This document shows positions 18,033 to 25,189 of a DNA stretch of 64,000 nt, piece after piece. The notes beneath the pieces are model-generated. The model ran no database searches and was not told the DNA's origin. It saw nothing but the letters and a program-made list of their open reading frames with translations. Each line of letters begins with the position of its first letter. The first letter of the stretch is position 1. The DNA comes from Alphaproteobacteria bacterium (GTDB lineage: Bacteria > Pseudomonadota > Alphaproteobacteria > UBA9655). Both the position numbers and the translations under genes were made by a program. The DNA lies in assembly GCA_019752515.1 (NCBI GenBank), contig JAIEMB010000001.1, forward strand, positions 40,521 to 104,520, read 5' to 3'.

Positions 18033-18335
18033 ATGAACGAAGACTTTTTAACAACACGTGAATTAGCTGAGCGATGGAATATAAGAGCAGATACGCTCAA
18101 AAAATGGAGAGTCAGAGGCACGGGCCCTCTTTATCATACAACAGGAAGACGTATTAACTATGGCTTAGAAGAAATTGAAGAGTTTGAAAAGAATAAGTTA
18201 CGGAGCCATACCTCAATGCCAGAGCCGCCTCCCACATACCTTGATAAAATTGAGAATCCCATAAAGGATAGAAAACTTTCTCAAAGAGGTTTTTCTAAGA
18301 AAGCTAAATCAAAGAAAAATAGGAGCCACAAATGA
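18033..18335 (+). CDS. Small helix-turn-helix DNA-binding protein
   Basis: Start chosen at ATG 18033 because GGGAG lies five bases upstream; ATG 18021 is also in frame. The N-terminus (LTTRELAERWNIRADTLKKWR then TTGRRINY) is a MerR/excisionase-type HTH with the arginine-rich wing; the C-terminus is basic. In mobile elements such proteins are excisionases or replication/transfer regulators. It opens the rightward gene set of the conjugative element. Confidence 0.75.
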   Translation: MNEDFLTTRELAERWNIRADTLKKWRVRGTGPLYHTTGRRINYGLEEIEEFEKNKLRSHTSMPEPPPTYLDKIENPIKDRKLSQRGFSKKAKSKKNRSHK

Positions 18336-18604
18336 TTGATTAAAAAACATCTTCTAAAAAAACACCTGTGACAAGTTTTTCCGGCCCATCACAGGTGCCC
18401 CATGTACAGGACCCCTTAAGGCCTTATACGCTTGAGATTGTAGCGAATAAATCTCTAAACGTCTACCTCGCAGATCAAGATCTCAAAGCAAGGCTCTTTA
18501 TTGGGTTCAGAGAAAAAAATGAATCTATAAAGGAGCCACTATGCTTAAGGTTATTGAACCAACAAATCATAATTTACATAACAATTCTATTAGCAGTTTA
18601 TTAA
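18332..18604 (+). pseudogene. Small unknown ORF broken by a stop after three codons
   Basis: AGGAG lies six bases before ATG 18332, which overlaps the preceding stop (ATGA), but the frame reads ATG ATT GAT TAA. After this stop the same frame is open to 18604 through KTSSKKTPVTSFSGPSQ. A GTG at 18368 could restart it. Its end overlaps the next gene by 64 bases. No family recognised. Probably inactivated by the early stop, or translated from the GTG. Confidence 0.4.
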
Positions 18605-19152
18605 GACTTTATAAAGTATATCAAGGCTTTGAGCTCTCACCCAAAGACCAAGATAAAGCAACCTTTATTGTTGCTGAAGATGATACAAGAGGAGTTTATG
18701 GAGGTGCTGTTTTTTTCCCTCAAAAGATAAAGGAGCTTGATGAACCTTTATACAACTTCCTTTCTATTCAAGAAAACAGAACCGTATGGTGTGCTCGTCT
18801 TTGTTTATGTATCGAACAAGAGGATGGTTCTCTGAGTCTTGAGCTCCTTGAGTTATATGAGAATTTTTATAGAGAGCTTTATAAAACCTTAGGCATTTTA
18901 GGGAACGAAAAAGATACAAACTGTCTTCCTATAAAGTTACGCTCTAAAGATTATCGTAATAGCCTTCTCTATGGAAACTGGGCTTATTTTACTGAGCTAA
19001 AACCGGAAGAATTGTCGTCTGATTATGTTTACGTTCTTTTAGCACTTCCTGGTCAGCTCAGCCAAGCTCAGATACCACAAGAAGAAGAGAAAGGTGAAAG
19101 CAAGTGCTTAGATACACCTAATTCAGTTCATACTGATAGGCCTGTCCAATGA
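18541..19152 (+). CDS. Unknown protein of the conjugative element
   Basis: 203 residues preceded by a perfect AAGGAG five bases before the ATG. Soluble, mixed alpha/beta, with an acidic C-terminal stretch. No motif or family recognised. It overlaps the next gene by ATGA, so it belongs to the replication/SSB block of the operon. Confidence 0.75.
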   Translation: MLKVIEPTNHNLHNNSISSLLRLYKVYQGFELSPKDQDKATFIVAEDDTRGVYGGAVFFPQKIKELDEPLYNFLSIQENRTVWCARLCLCIEQEDGSLSLELLELYENFYRELYKTLGILGNEKDTNCLPIKLRSKDYRNSLLYGNWAYFTELKPEELSSDYVYVLLALPGQLSQAQIPQEEEKGESKCLDTPNSVHTDRPVQ

Positions 19153-19802
19153 TGTCGCTCCCTCATCATATGGACAATGTTCCTTCTGTCCTACAACGCC
19201 TCCCAGAAGGACAGAACGAGAGCATGGCTGAGGAGAGAGATGAAAATCTCTCTCCCCTTCCTTTTGAAAACGCTTCTGATGGAAAAAAGAGAAGCCTGAG
19301 GTTTATCATTATACGTGAGGAGTTAGTTGATCTGACGGGAGGCCCTTTAACGGCAGCCATTCTTGGGCAAATGCTGCATTGGTGTCAGAGAGCACCGGAT
19401 TTTGATCTTTATGTTGGGGAAGAAAAAGCTAATCCGCCACAGGATAAGTTTTTTCTCCAGTATGGATGGTTCTACAAAGCCAATCAAGAATTCATTGAAG
19501 AAACCATGCTGCGGGTCACCCTTGCAACCTTCCGTCGTTACTTGAGTTTTCTTATCAGTAGAGGATGGATCCAAACACGTACACACCCTAAAAGAAAATG
19601 GGATCGTCGATCCCAATATCGAATGAACCTGAGGAAGTTATCTGCTGACCTTCAAAAGAAAGGGCACATCCTTCCTGGTTTTGAAGTCTATGGAATTTTT
19701 CCCCATTCACCAAAAAATATTTGCACAGAGCAGAAGCAGAAGCAGAAAAAAGCGAGCTCTGGAGTAGAAAACAGTACTCATTCAAAAGAGAGACAATCAT
19801 GA
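19149..19802 (+). CDS. Replication-initiator-like winged-helix protein (paralogue 1)
   Basis: 217 residues. Residues ~50-175 are a winged-helix domain (IIIREELVDLTGGPLTAAILGQ, then YLSFLISRGWIQTRTHP) that is plainly paralogous to the N-terminal domain of the next gene (VSLIRKEFVELTGDHFSAVI, YLKLLVDQGWINERPHP). The tail is basic and Gln/Lys-rich. It lacks the long C-terminal half of the next protein. Probably DNA binding, either a regulator of the neighbouring initiator or a reduced duplicate. Start and stop overlap neighbours by ATGA. Confidence 0.7.
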   Translation: MMSLPHHMDNVPSVLQRLPEGQNESMAEERDENLSPLPFENASDGKKRSLRFIIIREELVDLTGGPLTAAILGQMLHWCQRAPDFDLYVGEEKANPPQDKFFLQYGWFYKANQEFIEETMLRVTLATFRRYLSFLISRGWIQTRTHPKRKWDRRSQYRMNLRKLSADLQKKGHILPGFEVYGIFPHSPKNICTEQKQKQKKASSGVENSTHSKERQS

Positions 19803-21412
19803 AAATACCAGCGTTAAACCAATCTATGGTCGTTTATGGAGAAGAAAATGTCTGCACACCTAAAGATGCAGAGGTCTCTTTAATTCGTAAAGAATTTGTG
19901 GAACTTACTGGAGATCATTTCAGTGCTGTTATTCTCAATCAGCTCTTGTATTGGACTCTCCGTATTAAAGACTTTGATCTTTTTTTAGAGGAAGAAAGAG
20001 TTCTCGCATCTCATATCATAAAGAATGAGAGAAGTTCCGAGCAAGAGAGAGACTTTAGCCATGGATGGATTTATAAAACAGCTCATGATCTTATTGAAGA
20101 GACGATGCTCGGGGTTTCCCATCCAACCATGCGGAAATATTTAAAGCTGCTTGTTGATCAAGGATGGATTAACGAAAGACCCCATCCTCTTGATAAATGG
20201 AAGAAGACCATTCAGTACCGCATCAACGTTAGAAGGCTTCAGGAAGATCTTATAGCGATCGGCCGTCATCTTCCCACCATTTATTCGACAGCTTTTTCGC
20301 CCCTATTAGAAGAGCATACTCATAAGCCTCAAAAAGCCATACCTTTCAATGAAACAGTAGGCGTAACAAAGAGCGTATCAACCCAAAATCCTGATTTTTT
20401 ACACTCGACTATAGAAAATCTTGATCCGAATGTAAGAAATTTACTTTCGAACGTAAGTAGTTTTCACTCGAATGAAAATCCAGGCGAGTGCTTTCTTAAA
20501 AACCCACATCAAACCGAGGAAATCTCGAATGTAAAAATTTTACAATCGAATGCAGAAAATTTACCTTCGAGTGTAAACACTTTTCATTCAGATGTAAGCA
20601 GCTTTCATCCGAATGTAAGCCATTTACATTCATATACCTATACAGAGAATACAGCAGAGAATACAAACAGAGAGCACACGCAGAGAACGCGCGCGCGCGA
20701 GGTCGATCAAAAAAACGTTTTTGAAGAAGTTCTCAGAATTTGGAATACCTGTTTGAGCCAAGAAGGAGTGGCGGCTGCCCATCTCACGGATGAGCGGCGA
20801 CGGAGGATTCATTCCTTGCTTCCTCTGTATTTTGAGAATGATTTGTCTCAGTGGGAGCGATTTTGTGAACGAGTTGGCAGATCTCCTTTCCTGATGGGGC
20901 AAGGGCCACGCAAATGGCGCGTCAGTCTGGATTGGATTCTCGTTGAGGAGAACCTTCTGAAAGTACTGGAAGGAAACTTCGATGACGGGAATCTGGCTGA
21001 TCAAAACTCTGAAAAAGTCTCTGAGAACGTCAGAAATGAGGAAATAAACACTGTTCTTTCCTCAATTGAGGATCCGGTGTGGAGGGAGTTGTGTTCCCAA
21101 TTGGATTTTTCTCATTCGTCCCGAGATCCTGTGTCTTTAGGAGAACTACAAGCCATCACTCATGCCAGATTCTTGGAAGTTGAGGATGATCGGCTTGTCT
21201 GGATTGGTAGCTCGGATGCGCAGGTTCTTTCCCACATTGAAGATTTGCGATTGAAGTTATTGTCTCCAATCAAAAGAGCCTTTCCTAAAGTCCGAAATCT
21301 TAGAACACGCTTGGATGAGAAAGATTCCTCTTCTCAGTCAACGATACCAGATCCTCATATGATTTCAACAGCTTCGATTCAACACAAAGCGGAGATTCAT
21401 TATGCTCAATAA
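19799..21412 (+). CDS. Replication-initiator-like protein with iterons in its gene
   Basis: ATG 19799 overlaps the upstream stop (ATGA). The 537-residue protein has an N-terminal winged-helix domain (~15-165) and a low-complexity middle (~209-277) of heptads such as SNVSSFH. The C-terminal half has RVGRSPFLMGQG and WRVSLDWILVEENLLKVLEG, reminiscent of phage/plasmid replisome organisers of the O/DnaD/DnaT sort. The middle is encoded by eight 21-bp iterons, reproducing the lambda O plan in which the initiator gene contains its own origin. The family assignment is by motif resemblance only. SSB overlaps its end by 11 bases. Confidence 0.65.
   Translation: MKIPALNQSMVVYGEENVCTPKDAEVSLIRKEFVELTGDHFSAVILNQLLYWTLRIKDFDLFLEEERVLASHIIKNERSSEQERDFSHGWIYKTAHDLIEETMLGVSHPTMRKYLKLLVDQGWINERPHPLDKWKKTIQYRINVRRLQEDLIAIGRHLPTIYSTAFSPLLEEHTHKPQKAIPFNETVGVTKSVSTQNPDFLHSTIENLDPNVRNLLSNVSSFHSNENPGECFLKNPHQTEEISNVKILQSNAENLPSSVNTFHSDVSSFHPNVSHLHSYTYTENTAENTNREHTQRTRAREVDQKNVFEEVLRIWNTCLSQEGVAAAHLTDERRRRIHSLLPLYFENDLSQWERFCERVGRSPFLMGQGPRKWRVSLDWILVEENLLKVLEGNFDDGNLADQNSEKVSENVRNEEINTVLSSIEDPVWRELCSQLDFSHSSRDPVSLGELQAITHARFLEVEDDRLVWIGSSDAQVLSHIEDLRLKLLSPIKRAFPKVRNLRTRLDEKDSSSQSTIPDPHMISTASIQHKAEIHYAQ
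20426..20629 (+). repeat. Iteron array: eight 21-bp repeats inside the initiator gene
   Basis: Units start at 20426, 20447, 20468, then after a 36-base gap at 20525, 20546, 20567, 20588 and 20609. Each resembles TCGAATGTAAgnanTTTaCat; the third unit is degenerate. Adjacent units create dyads GAATGTAA-N4-TTTACATTC, clearest at 20611. The period equals two helical turns, as in plasmid and phage origins. Confidence 0.75.
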
Positions 21413-21959
21413 GGTGACTCTCAAAGGAAACGTTGGCCGAACTCCTAAAACCTTCTTGACCCAAGAAGGCAAAGAAATTGTGAGCTTCTCTTTAGCTACA
21501 AAAACTTCTTGGAAAGATGAATCTGGAGAGTGGCAATCTACCACTGACTGGCATTGGATTACAGTCTTTCGAGAATCTACCATTCGCTGGATCAAGGATC
21601 TTTTAAAACGAGGAGATACTGTCTGTGTAGAAGGAAAGCTTGCCTACCAACATTGGACTGATAAGTATGGCCAACCTCGTTCTACACCCCATGTTGTGGT
21701 TTCTCAGTTTGGAGGAAAAGTTGAACATTTCAAAATCCAACAACTAAACTCTCAAAACAACAACTTGATTCCTGAAAAAGTGCAGGATTCATCCCCTTCT
21801 CTTACAGAGAACGAAGATACCTGCACGCCCCCTGACCTTGCTCAGGAACATTCTCTCTCAGCTCAACCTTATCCGCAATTTTGCCTTCCCAAAGATGAGA
21901 ACAAACAAAAAGGTCAGGAAGCGCCTCACCACAAAGGAGAAATAACCTATGAAAGTTAA
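21402..21959 (+). CDS. ssb: Single-stranded DNA-binding protein
   Basis: 185 residues with the OB-fold of bacterial SSB (NKVTLKGNVGRTPKTF, FSLATKTSW, WITVFRE, GDTVCVEGKL). The C-terminus lacks the acidic DDIPF-type tip that recruits replication partners and ends GEITYES, as in some plasmid-borne SSBs. It overlaps the initiator gene, so it is the element's own SSB for replication and transfer DNA. Confidence 0.92.
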   Translation: MLNKVTLKGNVGRTPKTFLTQEGKEIVSFSLATKTSWKDESGEWQSTTDWHWITVFRESTIRWIKDLLKRGDTVCVEGKLAYQHWTDKYGQPRSTPHVVVSQFGGKVEHFKIQQLNSQNNNLIPEKVQDSSPSLTENEDTCTPPDLAQEHSLSAQPYPQFCLPKDENKQKGQEAPHHKGEITYES

Positions 21960-22005
21960 TCAAGACCATTTTCAACCAAATTCATCAACAAAAGGAGAAA
22001 CAAAG

Positions 22006-22350
22006 ATGAATACCATCAATAAAATCAAAAATTCTTTTAAAAGGAACTCAGTGTATACAGCGGAGGTTAAGACATTCTGTCTTTTGATGATTGCTTTCCT
22101 GATGTTTACACCTGAGGCATTTGGCGTTGCTAATACGAACGACGCCGGCTTTAATCAGAGCACCACAAATCTTGTGGCTATCATCAACAATAGCCTTGTG
22201 CCCATTACGCTCATTGCTGGGTGTCTTGCCAGTGCAGCTCTTGCCTTTATGAAATCAACACCCACGCCTTTCGTCATTGCGATCCTGACCACCATTAGCT
22301 TTGGCTTTGCAAAAGTCTGGATCAATACCACCTATGCTATTTGCGTGTGA
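22006..22350 (+). CDS. traA: TraA-like conjugative pilin precursor
   Basis: AAGGAG lies eight bases before ATG 22006, so the frame's upstream ATG 21949 is not used. The 114-residue product has a long leader ending FTPEAFGVAN and two hydrophobic helices (SLVPITLIAGCLASAALAF and FVIAILTTISFGFAKVWI) separated by a short polar turn, the plan of TraA/VirB2 pilins. It stands first in the traA-L-E-K-B order. Assignment rests on architecture and position. Confidence 0.8.
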   Translation: MNTINKIKNSFKRNSVYTAEVKTFCLLMIAFLMFTPEAFGVANTNDAGFNQSTTNLVAIINNSLVPITLIAGCLASAALAFMKSTPTPFVIAILTTISFGFAKVWINTTYAICV

Positions 22351-22362
22351 AGGATAGTGAGC

Positions 22363-22653
22363 ATGGATCGGAATGAGAACTTTCTTTTGAATCGTTTAGA
22401 TAAGCCCTTACGGTTTTTAGGTATCAACAAGGACGAAGCCCTGGTTGTGGTTATTCCTCTCTTTGGGGGATTATTTATGGGCTGGATAGTCTCCGGCTTT
22501 CTTGTGGGGATAGGGGTTCTTTCTCTTGTTCGCACCCTCAAGAAGCAAAATGAAGGCTCTATGCTCATTCATGCACTCTATTGGCATCTTCCGACTCCTA
22601 AAAAGTCCATGAAGCTGCCTGTGCCTTCTCATATTCGAGAGATGATTGGGTAA
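22363..22653 (+). CDS. traL: TraL, type IV secretion pilus assembly
   Basis: 96 residues from ATG 22363 (AAGGA eight bases upstream). LNRLDKPLRFLG at the N-terminus and one long hydrophobic hairpin (ALVVVIPLFGGLFMGWIVSG) are typical of TraL/VirB3-like inner-membrane proteins. Ends in TAATG overlap with traE. Confidence 0.9.
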   Translation: MDRNENFLLNRLDKPLRFLGINKDEALVVVIPLFGGLFMGWIVSGFLVGIGVLSLVRTLKKQNEGSMLIHALYWHLPTPKKSMKLPVPSHIREMIG

Positions 22654-23213
22654 TGGAAGCAGATTTTCTCCGTCACAATATTCTTGAAACTATTTCTCAG
22701 AGAAATGCTTGGATAGGCATATCCACCCTCATGGCTATGAGTACTGTTCTTTTAAGCATGGCGATTTTTCTTAAAAATGAGCGCACGATTTTAGTCCCTC
22801 CACATATTACTAAAACTCTCTGGGTGGAAGGAGGGACAGTTTCAAAGGAATATTTAGAAGAAATGGGACTTTATATATCCAAGCTTCTTTTGGATCTTTC
22901 TCCTACGAGTTTTGCTTATAACCATGAGACGCTTTTAAAGTACGCCACTCCTGAAGCTTATGGGATTTTGAAAAAACAGCTTATAGAGGATGGGGAGCAT
23001 TACACAAAGCTTCAGCTCTCAACCCACTTTAAACCCACAGAAGTTAAAGCTAACCCGAACAAATTCTTTGTTGAGGTGAAGGGAAATCTCACCAGCTATG
23101 TGGCGGGCAAAGAGATTCACTCTTCTTTAGAGACCCTTTCTTTGCAATTTAGCTTACGAGGTGCAGGACTTCTTTTAGAAAAAGTTACAGGAGGGCACTC
23201 TCATGGTGAGTAG
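22653..23213 (+). CDS. traE: TraE, inner-membrane T4SS component (VirB8-like)
   Basis: 186 residues: one N-terminal transmembrane helix (~22-40) and a periplasmic VirB8-like domain (VPPHITKTLWVEGG, YLEEMGLYISKLLLDLSP). Overlaps both neighbours, as usual in F-type operons. Confidence 0.9.
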   Translation: MEADFLRHNILETISQRNAWIGISTLMAMSTVLLSMAIFLKNERTILVPPHITKTLWVEGGTVSKEYLEEMGLYISKLLLDLSPTSFAYNHETLLKYATPEAYGILKKQLIEDGEHYTKLQLSTHFKPTEVKANPNKFFVEVKGNLTSYVAGKEIHSSLETLSLQFSLRGAGLLLEKVTGGHSHGE

Positions 23214-23913
23214 ATTTTTGATTTCGTTATTAGCAGGAAGCGCAGCTCATGCGGCCATTGTACGTTCCCTTGATGAGATGAAGGTTATTGAAGTCCCCAT
23301 TTCTCAACAAGGGCTTACCCGTATTAAGGTGCAGGATGATCGCATTCTTCATGTTTTTGGGAATGCGGGAGAATATGCTCTAGAGACAGATGAGAACCAA
23401 GGGCAGATCTTTATCCGTCCCACCCCTTTAGAAGGGACATCTTCAAAACCAATTAGCTTCACACTCACAACCGAATTAGGGCATACACAAGACTTACGTC
23501 TTCTCCCAAAAGATCGAGCTCCTGAAGCGCTTGTTCTTAAAATGGATACCACCCTTCAACAAGAGATTGAACAGGAAAGGCGCGCGTCTGCTCCCCTCTT
23601 CCGTGAAGAAGTTGAATCTTTGATTTTTGCCTTGCAAGAAGAACGTATTCCTTTGGGTTACAAAGAAATGCCTATCAGTTTGACGACACTCAATGAGTCT
23701 TACCAAAGGATCAGAGAACTTCAAGGACAAACTTTGCGAGGCTTTACTTATCACATTCAAAATAAGACTCAAACACCCCAGGTTTTATCTGAGTCTGATT
23801 TAGCCAAGGCATTACCTTTCAATCCCAATAAGATCATCGCCCTTTTGCTTTCCAAAAAAACCTTAACCCCTGGAGAAGGAACAGAGATTTATGTTGTTGC
23901 AAGAGCAAATTAG
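23203..23913 (+). CDS. traK: TraK, outer-membrane T4SS core (VirB9-like)
   Basis: 236 residues with a signal peptide (FLISLLAGSAAHA) and the TraK/VirB9 fold pattern (RIKVQDDRILHVFG, GQIFIRPTPLEG). With TraB and TraV it would form the envelope-spanning core. Overlaps traB by 23 bases. Confidence 0.88.
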   Translation: MVSRFLISLLAGSAAHAAIVRSLDEMKVIEVPISQQGLTRIKVQDDRILHVFGNAGEYALETDENQGQIFIRPTPLEGTSSKPISFTLTTELGHTQDLRLLPKDRAPEALVLKMDTTLQQEIEQERRASAPLFREEVESLIFALQEERIPLGYKEMPISLTTLNESYQRIRELQGQTLRGFTYHIQNKTQTPQVLSESDLAKALPFNPNKIIALLLSKKTLTPGEGTEIYVVARAN

Positions 23914-25186
23914 AGAAAAAGTGAGAGACTTCCTTCACCCTGAATCTCCTCAAGAAACTAGAAAGCTTCAGTTCTTTTGGCTGGGGTGTGGCGGTTTGGT
24001 TATCCTTATTGTTGCCTATGGAATGGGAACTTTTTTGTTTGGGAAAACTTCTCTCCGTCAACAAGAGGAAGAGGTCAAAGTTACAACAACTTCTATCGAG
24101 ACAGCCCCAAAAAAGATAGGCCTGGAGGAAGTTTTTCGTCATGGCATTGAGGATAAACTTAAAGCTCTTTCTGATAAAATAACAGCTATTGAAATGCTCT
24201 TTCAAGAAGGGGTTAAGCGTGGAGAGTTTCCCTCGCAAGAAGTAAACACTGAAGATGAAAACCAAGACTCCTCTTTAAACTCTCCCTTTTCTAAGCCTCC
24301 CTTTGCGCAGGAGCTAGAAACTAAAATCCTGCAATTAGAGCATCAGCTGGACATGCAAAAAGGGAATACACTGCCTCCACAGCCTTTTCCTTATCAAAGT
24401 GGACAAGAAGAAGAAAGAAATCTCATTCAAAAAGTTTCCTTGGGCCTTACGGAAAACCCAGATCATAAAATCTCCAAAACCGTCGAGACAACCATTCCGG
24501 CAGGAGCTTTTGCAAAGACCATTCTTCTTTCCGGCCTTGACGCTGCCTCTTCCATGAGCGCTTCTTCTGACCCCAGACCTATGCTTCTCAGGCTTATAGA
24601 GTTTGGAACACTTCCCAGACGGTTTCAAAGCGATTTGAAGGATTGTCATTGTACGGCAAGTGCTTATGGAGATCTCTCGTCTGAGCGCATTTATGCTCGG
24701 CTTGAAAAGCTTACCTGTATTGAGCGTAAAAGTGGAGAGATCATCGAAACGCAAGTGGCTGGCTATATTGCAGGATCTGATGGAAAAGCAGGTATTCGCG
24801 GAGTCGTCGCTTCCAAAGATGGTCAATTCTTAGCTCGCAGCCTTGTCGGAGGCGTGTTTGCAGGTCTTAGTAATGTTGCTAACCCTCAGAATCGTCAAGC
24901 TCAAGGTAATCCTTTTGGAGTAGGAGGCCTGCAGCCCTCGCCACCTAACATGGGTGACTTATTTACTTCCGGCATGGCTTCTGGGGCTTCAACAGCCCTT
25001 GATCGCTTGTCCCAATACTATATTGATCGAGCAGAGCAACTCCAACCTGTTATTCAAGTGGCCGCTGGTCAAGTCGTGGACATTGTCTTTACGGAAGGAA
25101 CGTTCATTGGCAGCCAAGACGTTCACGCAGAAATCAGAAACAAAAAAAGCAGTGTTGAAGAAAACAATACTGCAGAAAGTAGATAA
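23891..25186 (+). CDS. traB: TraB, core-complex spanning protein (VirB10-like)
   Basis: 431 residues: an N-terminal cytoplasmic stub, transmembrane helix ~35-54 (FWLGCGGLVILIVAYGMGTF), a coiled-coil/proline linker and a C-terminal VirB10 beta-barrel (IPAGAFAKTILLSGLDA, GVVASKDGQFLARSL, QVAAGQVVDIVFTEG). The stop at 25186 lies three bases before the antisense group II intron. Confidence 0.93.
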   Translation: MLLQEQIREKVRDFLHPESPQETRKLQFFWLGCGGLVILIVAYGMGTFLFGKTSLRQQEEEVKVTTTSIETAPKKIGLEEVFRHGIEDKLKALSDKITAIEMLFQEGVKRGEFPSQEVNTEDENQDSSLNSPFSKPPFAQELETKILQLEHQLDMQKGNTLPPQPFPYQSGQEEERNLIQKVSLGLTENPDHKISKTVETTIPAGAFAKTILLSGLDAASSMSASSDPRPMLLRLIEFGTLPRRFQSDLKDCHCTASAYGDLSSERIYARLEKLTCIERKSGEIIETQVAGYIAGSDGKAGIRGVVASKDGQFLARSLVGGVFAGLSNVANPQNRQAQGNPFGVGGLQPSPPNMGDLFTSGMASGASTALDRLSQYYIDRAEQLQPVIQVAAGQVVDIVFTEGTFIGSQDVHAEIRNKKSSVEENNTAESR

Positions 25187-25189
25187 CAG

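Noticed and set aside
20426..20629. CRISPR array
   Set aside because: Units are contiguous without unique spacers, lie inside a coding frame and have a dyad typical of iterons.
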